Positions 1 through 8,065 of a stretch of 64,000 nucleotides of DNA are shown piece after piece. A program made the translations under genes and the position numbers. Where the stretch lies: assembly GCF_024347335.1 (NCBI RefSeq), contig NZ_AP025463.1, positions 1,736,001-1,800,000 of the forward strand, written 5' to 3'. Every line of letters begins with the position of its first letter. Position 1 is the stretch's first letter. The notes below the pieces were generated by a model that made no database searches, was not told the DNA's origin, and saw only the letters and a program-made list of their open reading frames with translations. The DNA is from Vibrio celticus (GTDB taxonomy: Bacteria > Pseudomonadota > Gammaproteobacteria > Enterobacterales > Vibrionaceae).

Positions 1-211
1 GCGTCGATTTACCCGAGCCAGAAAGCCCCATGATAACGAAGATTTCACCACGGTTAATCTCAAGGTTGATCTCTTTCAAACCAACGGTATGACCCGTATC
101 CGCAAGAATCTGATCTTTGTGTTCGCCGTTTTGAACTCGGTTCATAACAGACATTGGTTTCGGTCCAAACACCTTGTATAGACCACTAATCTCAATCAAT
201 GGTTTAGTCAT
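1..211 (-). CDS. proV: Glycine betaine/choline-type ABC transporter ATPase (5' part only)
   Basis: This is the N-terminal 70 codons of an ABC ATPase; the rest lies left of the window. The visible protein begins [15 protein letters not shown] and reaches a Walker A motif GLSGSGKST at the edge. A ProV/OpuAA-type insert ([16 protein letters not shown]) precedes the strand leading to the P-loop, as in quaternary-amine transporter ATPases. Its start codon overlaps the end of the upstream permease by 8 bases, so the genes are translationally coupled in the order binding protein, permease, ATPase. It would energise compatible-solute uptake at the inner membrane. Substrate (betaine, proline betaine or choline) cannot be told from this fragment. 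Confidence 0.85.
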   Translation of the reverse strand, partial: MTKPLIEISGLYKVFGPKPMSVMNRVQNGEHKDQILADTGHTVGLKEINLEINRGEIFVIMGLSGSGKST

Positions 212-1103
212 GCTTGAGTCCTCCTAAATGCGCATTAGTTCTTCTTGCGTACGCTTGTGAAGCGCGGTCAAAAAGGATTGCGAGGGCAACGATGGCGAAA
301 CCATTCATCAAACCTAATGTGAAGTACTGGTTAGTAATCGATTTAAGAACCGGTTGTCCTAGGCCTTTAACACCAATCATGGATGCGATAACAACCATAG
401 ACAGTGCCATCATGATGGTTTGGTTGATACCCGCCATGATCGTTGGCATTGCTAAAGGAAGTTGAACACCCCATAAGCGTTGCTTTTTGCTCGCACCAAA
501 AGCGGTAGCGGCTTCAAGGACTTCTTTATCGACTAGGCGTATGCCTAGGTTAGTTAAACGAATCACAGGTGGAATCGCGTAGATAACCACGGCGATTAGC
601 CCTGGAATCTTACCGATGCCGAGTAGCATTACCACTGGAATCAAGTAAACGAATGCAGGCATGGTTTGCATGATATCGAGCATCGGCGTAACGATAGATT
701 GCGCTCGATTTGAACGAGCCATCGCAATGCCAATCGGAATGCCTAAGAATATTGAAACCAAGGTACACACAGTAATGATACTGAGCGTCCGCATGGTGTC
801 TTCCCACATTCCAAAGTAACCAATGAGAAGTAGAGAAACAACACAACCTAAAGCCAGTTTCCAAGAACGACTTGCCGCGTAGACAAGACTGGTACACACG
901 GCAAGGACAATAATCCAAGGTGTTGAGATAAGGAGTTTTTCAAACCAAACAAGGAATGAAAGAAGGGGGTCAAAGAGAGATTCAATCATTTCGCCGTATT
1001 CACGGGAAAATTCACGGTATGCGCCATCTAGCGTCTTTTTTATGGTTCGTAAATCACCGCGTTCCATCTCTGGAAAGCTTGATAACCAATTGCTGTCAGC
1101 CAT
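204..1103 (-). CDS. proW: Glycine betaine/choline-type ABC transporter permease
   Basis: A 299-residue inner-membrane permease of the binding-protein-dependent family. A hydrophilic N-terminus (1-40) is followed by several membrane helices. The EAA loop that docks on the ATPase is visible as EAATAFGAS at about residues 197-205. Length and layout fit ProW/OpuAB of quaternary-amine transporters. It lies 146 bases downstream of the binding-protein gene and overlaps the ATPase start by 8 bases. The gene order X-W-V differs from the E. coli V-W-X order but is known for a Vibrio ProU copy. The symbol reflects family, not a proven substrate. Confidence 0.85.
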   Translation of the reverse strand: MADSNWLSSFPEMERGDLRTIKKTLDGAYREFSREYGEMIESLFDPLLSFLVWFEKLLISTPWIIVLAVCTSLVYAASRSWKLALGCVVSLLLIGYFGMWEDTMRTLSIITVCTLVSIFLGIPIGIAMARSNRAQSIVTPMLDIMQTMPAFVYLIPVVMLLGIGKIPGLIAVVIYAIPPVIRLTNLGIRLVDKEVLEAATAFGASKKQRLWGVQLPLAMPTIMAGINQTIMMALSMVVIASMIGVKGLGQPVLKSITNQYFTLGLMNGFAIVALAILFDRASQAYARRTNAHLGGLKHD

Positions 1104-1249
1104 TTTATATCCTTATAGTTCGGAGCCACTTGTCCATGCGATAAGAAAATCGCTAATGAAAGGGCTCCGAATCATGAATAACATCAAGTATAGCGACGTT
1201 ATTTCTGTTTTATTGTTGAAGCGTAATTACTTGTTTTTAAATCAAGATC

Positions 1250-2242
1250 TTACAGCTCTGCTTCAACTTTCTTAGCCACTTCTTCAGAAACCCATGGGTG
1301 CCATACTTCTGGGAATTCACTTAAGAAATGCAGACTCGCTTCTTCGCCATCAGCTTGGTTGTCTTCCATCCAAGCAAGTAGCGAGTTCATTTTGTCGTTT
1401 GTGAAACCACGTTTAGTAAAGTAGTCGTACGCTTCAGGAGCACGTGACGCAAAACTTTCAGTGGTAATCGTGTGAACAGGTGAAGGCGGATACATGGTCG
1501 CTTTTGGCGATTCACAATCTTCTTTGGTGGTACAGTTAAGGAACTCTTCCTCATTAACGCCACTGCCAAAGTCGACTTTAACCATGTCGTATTTACCTAG
1601 CACAGCGGTCGGTGCCCAGTAGTAACCAAACCAAGCTTCTTCACGTTCATAAGCTTTTGCGATAGAGCCAGATAAGCCGGCACTCGAGCCTGGATCAACA
1701 ATCGTGAAACCACTGTTTTCTAGCTCAAGAGCATTAAACAGGTTTCCGGCGCTGATCTGACAGTTCCAGCCTGCAGGGCAGCTGTAGAATGCAGATGTAT
1801 CTGGGTCTTCAGGGTGTTTGAATAAGCTAGCGTTCTTGCGTACGCCTTCGATGGTTGCCATTTCAGGGTATTGTTTAACTAGGTAAGCCGGAACCCAAAA
1901 GCCTTCTTCACCGCCGTTCACAAGTGCTTTACCTGCGTAGCGAAGACGTTTTTCTTCAACACCTTTATCTAATGCGTCTTTTAAGCTGTTGCTCCAAAGT
2001 TCAGGTGCAACATCAGGCTGGCCTTTTTCGATCATAGACGTGCCTGTTGGCATAGTGTCGCCAGGGATAAGTTCAGCATCACACCCATAACCATGTTCAA
2101 GGATGAATTGGTCGATATTGGCGATCAGTGTTGCAGAGTTCCAGTTCATATCTGCGATTGTTACGCTGCCACATTCTCCAGCGTTAGCATTACCGCTGGC
2201 TGCTGCTACTAACAAAAATACGGAGCTTAACTTGTATTTCAT
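1250..2242 (-). CDS. proX: Periplasmic substrate-binding protein for betaine/choline-type ABC transporter
   Basis: A 330-residue OpuAC-family solute-binding protein. It has a Sec signal peptide (MKYKLSSVFLLVAAASGNANA, cleaved near residue 21). The mature part begins with the family strand VTIADMNWNSATL and has the PDVAPELW segment. Several cysteines (C24, C54 and others) may form periplasmic disulfides. The start has a good ribosome site (AGGAAA, six bases upstream). It is the first gene of the three-gene transporter. No betIBA genes adjoin it in this window, unlike the bet-linked ProU of some vibrios. Osmoprotectant binding is inferred from family; exact ligand is unknown. Confidence 0.82.
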   Translation of the reverse strand: MKYKLSSVFLLVAAASGNANAGECGSVTIADMNWNSATLIANIDQFILEHGYGCDAELIPGDTMPTGTSMIEKGQPDVAPELWSNSLKDALDKGVEEKRLRYAGKALVNGGEEGFWVPAYLVKQYPEMATIEGVRKNASLFKHPEDPDTSAFYSCPAGWNCQISAGNLFNALELENSGFTIVDPGSSAGLSGSIAKAYEREEAWFGYYWAPTAVLGKYDMVKVDFGSGVNEEEFLNCTTKEDCESPKATMYPPSPVHTITTESFASRAPEAYDYFTKRGFTNDKMNSLLAWMEDNQADGEEASLHFLSEFPEVWHPWVSEEVAKKVEAEL

Positions 2243-2796
2243 ATTGAGTTTCCTTTCTCTTTAATAATACAACTAAGGTAACCAAGGTAAATTGATTATC
2301 TAAATTGCTCGACGGTGATCCTTTCCGTGTATTTGAACCATTTGAGCAGAAGGAGGGATGGGTGAAGTTTGAATAGATAAACGTGCAAAGTCAGTGAAGT
2401 GTGATTTGCCAATTCATCCACTGTGTTTCAACAGCCATCGGATAACTTTGTCAAACTATTACAAATTCGTCAAAAACCACCTCTATTTATAATCTTAGGG
2501 AATAATCGTACGAATTCCATCTTTGATGCGTTTTACATGGCACTTTAACAGTCTGTGTCACATTACCGCTAAAGTTAGGCGTGGGGCTGTTGATTTTTGA
2601 AGGGATTTAAAGGTGCTAAGACCATGATTGACGTGTGTGAAATGCGTTGAATGGTTTTTAAAATCTTATTTTTAATAATAATTTCGCCAAAAACACCCAA
2701 TTTGGTTTTTATTTATTCAGAGCTGTCGGGGCTTGAATTCTAATACGATTGGCGGCTGTCATGGTTTAATGACAGCCAGAAAGTAGCAAAAGAAAG
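2243..2796. other. Non-coding gap upstream of proXWV
   Basis: About 550 bases without a convincing gene. It must contain the promoter of the leftward proXWV operon and the end of the leftward polysaccharide-export operon. The only clear structure is an inverted repeat GGCTGTCAT/ATGACAGCC at 2754-2777, just past the stop of the CpsD-like gene; it has no U-tract on either strand. The rest is AT-rich with no recognised regulator site. Confidence 0.6.
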
Positions 2797-3486
2797 TTAC
2801 ATCGGAAGGTTCAAAAACTCATTTTGATACAGCTTGTTTGCCAAGCTATCGCGAAACTTAGCGGGGATGAATTTCATTCGATTGATTTGTCTGACCAACT
2901 CTTGTGCAAAGCTAGGTTTTTGTTTCATGTTCATCACGCAGCCCATTAGATTGATACTTTGTGCATCAAGCAGCTTTTTCGCTTGTTCTAGGTGGTGACT
3001 CGACGTTTCACCATAAGCGACAACCATTAGTGTGCTTTCACAAGCACTCGCCACAGACTGCGCCGGAATGTTTCCTTTGTTTATGTTGAGAAGCGGTGAG
3101 GTATCAATGATGACTCTGTCGTATTTCTCTAACCATTTGTTGACCACTTTTTGTAACGTTGTCGGATCTTTATAAGCCAATTGCGTTGAAGCAACTTGTG
3201 GAGCAGGGACACCGATAAATGTACGCTGAGATTCAACATGTTCAATCAATTGACCTTGCTGATTATCTTCTAGCATATTCAAATCTTTGAAAGCAGGGTT
3301 GAATAAGTTGAGATCAACATAAAGCGTAGAATGACCCGCAAGAAGAAAACGCTCGGCTAATGCGGTTGCAATAGATGTTACGCCGTCACCTGAATGGCAG
3401 GCGGTGACGCATATTGATTTTTGGCCGTTAAGTTCAGAAGCTAAATACAGTTGCTCGACTTCGGCATGGGTCGCTGAAATAGTCAT
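2797..3486 (-). CDS. CpsD/Wzc-like P-loop protein with degenerate Walker A
   Basis: A 229-residue protein with the fold pattern of bacterial tyrosine kinase/MinD-like ATPases from exopolysaccharide systems. Visible landmarks are a P-loop region at 30-40 reading CHSGDGVTSIA, a Walker A' strand LYVDLN around residue 58 and a Walker B strand RVIIDTSPLL around residue 128. The invariant P-loop lysine is valine (V36), so ATP hydrolysis or autokinase activity is doubtful. There is no tyrosine-rich C-terminal tail. The start overlaps the stop of the SLBB protein by one base (TAATG). It may be a regulatory or structural pseudo-ATPase partner of the exporter. Function is inferred only. Confidence 0.7.
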   Translation of the reverse strand: MTISATHAEVEQLYLASELNGQKSICVTACHSGDGVTSIATALAERFLLAGHSTLYVDLNLFNPAFKDLNMLEDNQQGQLIEHVESQRTFIGVPAPQVASTQLAYKDPTTLQKVVNKWLEKYDRVIIDTSPLLNINKGNIPAQSVASACESTLMVVAYGETSSHHLEQAKKLLDAQSINLMGCVMNMKQKPSFAQELVRQINRMKFIPAKFRDSLANKLYQNEFLNLPM

Positions 3487-5585
3487 TATAAAGCTCCTAT
3501 TAATACGATGGTCGTGGTGATACGCAGTATGTCATCAAGTCCGACTCGTGCTTTCTCAATAAAACTTTCGCGACGGTCTGGAATGTAAATCGTGTCACCG
3601 GCGCGCAGCACCGGCAGGTTGTAAATGTTCGCCGTTTTGCTGAATTCAACAAGGTCAAAAGTACGAGCCTGACCTTGGCAACAAGACATATTGACGATGG
3701 TAATTTTCTCTACGTAAGCATTGTCGGTAGGGCCTGCAGCTTCTGCCAGAATATCTAGAATGGTCATGTTGTCGTTGAATACATAACGCCCTGGGTTGTT
3801 AATCGCACCAAGCACACGAACGGTTTCTTCTTTCGGTGTATCTAACCAGTTTTTGCCTTTCTCTGGGATGTAAATCGTGTCGCCAGTGGTTACGTTTGGC
3901 AGTAACGATTCGTCACCGGTTTCGAAGTACAATGATAAGTTAAGTTTGCTTACTTGCGAATAGGTTTTGTCACGATGCGTTACTCGAACATTGTGGATGT
4001 CGGCATCCTTTGTTGGGCCATCAGCCGCTGACAAGATATCAAGGAAGTGCATGTCTTTGGTGAAGCGGTAACGACCAGGCGCATTCACTTGTCCAAAGAT
4101 GTAGATCGAAGCATCAGAGCTTTGACGAACCCATTGTGATTTATTGTCTGAAGGATCTTGTGGCAAGTCGTGAACACGCACGATAGAGCCCGCTCGAATT
4201 TGTGGCATTTGGTCACGTGGCGCACCATTTCGAATAAAATCATCAAGGTTAAACACAACTAGCTTTCTACCAGTAACAACCTCGATTTTCGATGTGTCAG
4301 CGCGTAGCGTAGGGCCACCGACGTGTGCCAATAATCCCATGAAATTCATTTCATCTGACCATTCAATACGACCAGGTCGATTCACCTCACCAATCACGTT
4401 AACTGCTCTGTCTGGCGTGATTTTCAACCAAGACTTCTCGTTCATGTCGGTTTTCTCGGGAACGAAAATCGCGTCACCCGCTTTGATGCTAGGAGGGTTA
4501 GAGTTAGGTAAGCCTTCAGTGTAAGCCGCTAAATCGAATTTAAGCACTCTGCCATCTGCTTTGATGACACGGATTTGTCGTGACTCTGCAAATCGAGTTG
4601 GGCCGCCCGCATTAGCCAAGATATCCATAAAGGTCGCGTCTCTTTTGCCTTCAAAAGCACCAGGGGCTGCGACTTCGCCCATTACGTAAACCATGTTTGC
4701 ACCGGATTTGATCTCTTCTTCTTGCTTGGGAACGAAAATGGTCGCACCCGGGCGTAAAATTGGAAGCAGACTTTCGTCACCAGAATCTAAGTAACGTTTT
4801 AGGTTGAATAGCGTTGGGGTGTTGTTCGAAATCACTCGGATTTGCTCAACACTGGCATAACGAGTTACGCCGCCCGAACGCATAAGTACGTCGACAAGGT
4901 CGGTGTTCTCTTTGTAAGTGAACGAGCCCGGTGCGTTTACCTCACCAAACACTTTGATGGAGTTACGAGAGTCTGCACTGTCGCCTGAGTTAGCAAGCTT
5001 TGCTGCATCGAACTCTTGTTCAATGTTACCGACTAATGGAGAAGCTGGAACGAATAGTGAATCCAGTGATTGAAGAGTAGGTAATGCTGACTCGTCTCCT
5101 GAATCAAGGAATCGTTTGTAGTTAAACTCTTTCTTATCTGCGCCTCGCTTTAGAATCAGCTTATCCAGTTGCGCGCCCGGGCGTAAACCACCCGCAGCGT
5201 AAAGTGCCATTTGGATGCTAGAACCTAATGCGAGCGTGTATTCGCCAGGCTGTTCTACATAACCTTGCACATAGATGATGATTTGCTGCTCTTTTACATA
5301 CACTGACGCGTTCGAAAGGTCTTTATAAGCGGTTGCCAGCGACTCTAGAACGACTTTGTTAAGCTGTTCGCTGTCGTAACCCGCAACAAACACAGCGCCT
5401 ACTTCTGGAAGAGTAATACGGCCACGCTTATCCACTTGGAACCCCGTGTTTAAGGTACTTTCACCGGGTACGTTAACTTGGATAAGGTCACCGACTTGAA
5501 CCGCGTCTGAAAACTCGTCGTTAGCATTGACAACATTCGCAAAGCATAACGATAGGGTGATGATAAAAGCGATTAAGGATCTCAT
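3486..5585 (-). CDS. Polysaccharide export protein with six SLBB repeats (OtnA/Wza-like)
   Basis: A 699-residue secreted protein with a Sec signal peptide (residues 1-21) and no lipobox. An N-terminal polysaccharide export domain (VGDLIQVNVPGE onward) is followed by six SLBB-type units, each with a (V/I)xGxVxxPGx(Y/F) start and a (A/G)GGxT-like end, beginning near residues 109, 212, 299, 397, 500 and 595. The last 25 residues form a hydrophobic or amphipathic helix, as in outer-membrane exporters. Wza itself has far fewer SLBB units, so this is an extended version. It overlaps the lipoprotein gene upstream by four bases (ATGA). No glycosyltransferase or polymerase genes are nearby. Confidence 0.82.
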   Translation of the reverse strand: MRSLIAFIITLSLCFANVVNANDEFSDAVQVGDLIQVNVPGESTLNTGFQVDKRGRITLPEVGAVFVAGYDSEQLNKVVLESLATAYKDLSNASVYVKEQQIIIYVQGYVEQPGEYTLALGSSIQMALYAAGGLRPGAQLDKLILKRGADKKEFNYKRFLDSGDESALPTLQSLDSLFVPASPLVGNIEQEFDAAKLANSGDSADSRNSIKVFGEVNAPGSFTYKENTDLVDVLMRSGGVTRYASVEQIRVISNNTPTLFNLKRYLDSGDESLLPILRPGATIFVPKQEEEIKSGANMVYVMGEVAAPGAFEGKRDATFMDILANAGGPTRFAESRQIRVIKADGRVLKFDLAAYTEGLPNSNPPSIKAGDAIFVPEKTDMNEKSWLKITPDRAVNVIGEVNRPGRIEWSDEMNFMGLLAHVGGPTLRADTSKIEVVTGRKLVVFNLDDFIRNGAPRDQMPQIRAGSIVRVHDLPQDPSDNKSQWVRQSSDASIYIFGQVNAPGRYRFTKDMHFLDILSAADGPTKDADIHNVRVTHRDKTYSQVSKLNLSLYFETGDESLLPNVTTGDTIYIPEKGKNWLDTPKEETVRVLGAINNPGRYVFNDNMTILDILAEAAGPTDNAYVEKITIVNMSCCQGQARTFDLVEFSKTANIYNLPVLRAGDTIYIPDRRESFIEKARVGLDDILRITTTIVLIGAL

Positions 5586-6418
5586 ATTCCACCTCCCATT
5601 TTCTCGGCATTCTTAGGCGAGATAATTTCAATACTTACTCGGCGGTTCGTTAAACGCGTACCGTCAGATTCACCTTCAAAAAGAGGAACGGTTTCGCCAA
5701 CAGAGACGGCTTTGATTCGTTGAGCGCCTAGTCCAAAAATAGTCAGGTAGCGTTCGACTTGTTTCGCTCGTCCAAGTGCTAACTTGTCGTTGTATTCTTC
5801 GGCACCCGTTGCATCGGCATGGCCGGTAACAACAAGGTCTAAGGATTTGTGTTCTTTAAGTAAAGTGGTCGCCTCGGCCAGTCTTCCCATATATTTAGGA
5901 TTTACTTCAGTCGAGTTTTCCGCAAATTGGTTGTCAACATTAAGTAGGTCATACAACTGTTCGATAACTGACAGTTGCATTCTAAATTGAGTTTCATTTT
6001 TTGGTGGCTCACAACGGGCTTGTGAAGTTACGTAATCCAGTTGTACCTCAAGTTCATTTAGGCGTTTTCTTTGGATCACTAAGTCGTTGGCTGCATCCAG
6101 TAGTAGGCCGCCTTGAAGTTCACGAGCAATACGATTTTGCTTTTCGATTGCTTGAACAACAGCAGCGGGGAAACACCAACGGGCACCTTCTTGGATCAAA
6201 GCATCAAGGTGCAATTTAGCGAGCTGCCAATCAAAGCGTAATCCATGTTCTGGACCAAGAGGCTCGTCTGGCATGACAGGAGAAAAGTCTGAGTTTTGAT
6301 AGTTAATAGAATCGTAACTTTCAGCCAAACCCCCTGTGCCTTGTTCAGGATAGCTAGTACAACCACCCAGAACGAGAGCGGACAGAGAAAGGGCTATGTA
6401 GTTTTTCAGTATTTTCAT
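5582..6418 (-). CDS. OmpA-family outer-membrane lipoprotein
   Basis: A 278-residue lipoprotein. The signal peptide ends in the lipobox LGGC (acylated Cys about residue 20). A middle segment (about 60-140) is helical and charged. The C-terminal OmpA-like peptidoglycan-binding domain (about 185-270) shows VVTGHADATG and the LALGRAKQVERYL and NRRVSIEI segments. It probably anchors the SLBB exporter to peptidoglycan, as its gene overlaps the exporter start by four bases. It follows the STAS gene after about 60 bases. The pairing with SLBB and ATPase genes points to a cell-envelope polysaccharide or adhesin function, which is inference. Confidence 0.82.
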   Translation of the reverse strand: MKILKNYIALSLSALVLGGCTSYPEQGTGGLAESYDSINYQNSDFSPVMPDEPLGPEHGLRFDWQLAKLHLDALIQEGARWCFPAAVVQAIEKQNRIARELQGGLLLDAANDLVIQRKRLNELEVQLDYVTSQARCEPPKNETQFRMQLSVIEQLYDLLNVDNQFAENSTEVNPKYMGRLAEATTLLKEHKSLDLVVTGHADATGAEEYNDKLALGRAKQVERYLTIFGLGAQRIKAVSVGETVPLFEGESDGTRLTNRRVSIEIISPKNAEKMGGGI

Positions 6419-6480
6419 GCCAACGTCCTATGTTTCTAATTTTTCTTATTATTTTTTGTTACTTCTAGCTTAGTGGGTCT

Positions 6481-6810
6481 TCATGAATTTGCAGGATTTT
6501 TTGAATTTACTGGGATAGCATGACCAATACGTAGTAGGTTCATAATTTCAAGAGGCTGACCAGTTACGTTTTCAAGTCGCATGTTACGTTCACGCTCAGT
6601 CAGACGTTTGAACATATAAACAATCGCGCCAACACCAGATGAATCTAAAAACTCAACTTGGCTAAAATCAACTTCGATCTCAGGGTGACCATCGTTAGAA
6701 ATCACATCATCGATGTCGGTTTGTGCATCACGACTGCCTGCTGCATCCAAATCACCGAAGATAGAAAGCGTCAGTGTCGTTGTATTCAAATCAATCTTAC
6801 GTAGTTCCAT
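6481..6810 (-). CDS. STAS-domain anti-anti-sigma-type regulator
   Basis: A 109-residue single STAS domain starting MELRKIDLNTT. I chose this start because AAGGAGAT lies just upstream; an in-frame extension to 6936 would run through a long palindrome. The conserved phosphorylatable serine is in FLDSSGVGAIVYMF. Such proteins switch partner kinases or sigma-like factors by serine phosphorylation. No partner kinase or phosphatase (HATPase, PP2C) gene is in this window. It is the first gene of the four-gene export operon, so it likely controls assembly or activity of that exporter post-translationally. Confidence 0.8.
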   Translation of the reverse strand: MELRKIDLNTTTLTLSIFGDLDAAGSRDAQTDIDDVISNDGHPEIEVDFSQVEFLDSSGVGAIVYMFKRLTERERNMRLENVTGQPLEIMNLLRIGHAIPVNSKNPANS

Positions 6811-6909
6811 AACGATATCTCCTTTTAAGTATGTATTGACAATTGCACTGAATGTGCCAACTTTTATGTTGTTATTTTTCAATGAGTTATATTTAGTGCG
6901 AATTCCCAT

Positions 6910-6942
6910 CTCATATTGAGAAAAGACGTTTCTCAATATGAG
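6910..6942. promoter_or_regulatory. Tandem palindrome, probable operator of the STAS/SLBB operon
   Basis: A perfect inverted repeat with 14-base arms, CTCATATTGAGAAA and TTTCTCAATATGAG, separated by AGACG. Each arm contains a self-symmetric box CTCA-WWW-TGAG, so this reads as two dyad boxes about 22 bases apart centre to centre, two helical turns. It lies 100-130 bases upstream of the STAS start. No gene ends into it, so a terminator is unlikely. The binding protein is unknown. Confidence 0.6.
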
Positions 6943-7121
6943 AACTAAAAACGGCGGAACATATGAGAGTTATAAGTCATTAATTTAATGAATAAATGCA
7001 AAGGTTAGATAAGGTTGATGAGTGGATCGCATCTTCTGGCAAAGATTGTCTAACTGGGTGTTAGAGCGCTTAGGATTAAAGACATTTGTTGACCACTACA
7101 GATATTAATATGGAGCAGATG

Positions 7122-7964
7122 ATGAGATTAACCAAACTGGCTTTAGCCACTCTATGGGCGTGTTCGCTTTCATCTCATTCATCCTATTTACCGCCCGACC
7201 ATTTGGTGCTTGCAAACTCTTACCAGCAAGGCATAGATGTTTCTGAATACTGGAAGAGTGAAAAACTTGATGGGATTCGCGCTCTATGGGATGGACAACA
7301 CCTTTATACACGCAATGGCAATCGCATTTACTCACCCAAGTGGTTTACTGAAAACTTGCCTAAGGTCCATCTCGAAGGGGAGTTGTGGGCAGGAAGGGGC
7401 AAGTTCCATCTCGTTCAATCTACCGTTCTCGACCATACGCCGAGTGACACTGCATGGCAGAAAATCGATTTCATGCTGTTTGATATGCCCGGCGCCGCAG
7501 GAGATTATCAAAAGCGCTATTACAACATTTTGCATTGGGTAAGCGTGATTGGAGAATCTCATGTCAGCTACATAGAACATGTACCAATTCACAGTGAAGA
7601 GGCTTTATTTCATCAACTTGATAATGTCGATGAGCGTAATGGCGAAGGTTTGATGCTTAGAAAGATCACCAGTCGTTATCAAGCAGGCCGAAGTAATGAT
7701 TTGTTAAAACTGAAAAGGCATCATGATGCCGAAGCCACGGTTATTGGCTACAAGGGTGGGACAGGGAAGTATAAAGGGATGATGGGTTCAATCTTGGTTC
7801 ACACAGAAGAGGGTGTGGAATTTTATATAGGCAGCGGATTCAGTGACCAAATGAGACTCGCGCCGCCAGAGATCGGCAGCCGTATTACCTTTCGCTACAA
7901 TGGTTTTACTCAAAACGGAAAACCCAAGTTTGCGCGCTTTGTTCGAGAGAAGAGTGAATATTAA
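7122..7964 (+). CDS. Periplasmic ATP-dependent DNA ligase (Lig E type)
   Basis: About 280 residues, a minimal ATP-dependent DNA ligase with an export signal. The adenylation domain has the nucleophile motif EKLDGIRA, followed by TRNGN, the ELW and FDM strand motifs, GEGLMLRK (motif IV) and LLKLKRHHDAEATV (motif V). A short OB domain ends the protein. A hydrophobic leader (MRLTKLALATLWACSLSSHS) predicts periplasmic location, typical of Lig E. I prefer ATG at 7122 because GGAG lies six bases upstream; 7119 and 7110 are possible. In Lig E-carrying proteobacteria a role with extracellular DNA or uptake is proposed. The gene is monocistronic, ending at a terminator. Confidence 0.85.
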   Translation: MRLTKLALATLWACSLSSHSSYLPPDHLVLANSYQQGIDVSEYWKSEKLDGIRALWDGQHLYTRNGNRIYSPKWFTENLPKVHLEGELWAGRGKFHLVQSTVLDHTPSDTAWQKIDFMLFDMPGAAGDYQKRYYNILHWVSVIGESHVSYIEHVPIHSEEALFHQLDNVDERNGEGLMLRKITSRYQAGRSNDLLKLKRHHDAEATVIGYKGGTGKYKGMMGSILVHTEEGVEFYIGSGFSDQMRLAPPEIGSRITFRYNGFTQNGKPKFARFVREKSEY

Positions 7965-7994
7965 GGCAGATACGATCTACCTGACCATTAAACG

Positions 7995-8026
7995 AAAAAG
8001 AGCCCTGAAAATCAGAGCTCTTTTTT
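7995..8026. terminator. Bidirectional intrinsic terminator between lig and norM
   Basis: Hairpin AAAAGAGC-CTGA / TCAG-GCTCTTTT with a T-tract on the + side and an A-tract on the other. It sits between two convergent genes and can end both. Confidence 0.8.
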
Positions 8027-8065
8027 GTATTCGAAATCAGATAGACCGACTTAGCGAGTACGAAT

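Noticed and set aside
2754..2777. Inverted repeat GGCTGTCAT/ATGACAGCC after the CpsD-like gene
   Set aside because: No U-tract in either direction, so not called as a terminator; kept only as part of the gap.
6811..6936. N-terminal extension of the STAS protein
   Set aside because: It reads through the long palindrome and lacks family similarity; the ATG at 6810 has a strong ribosome site.
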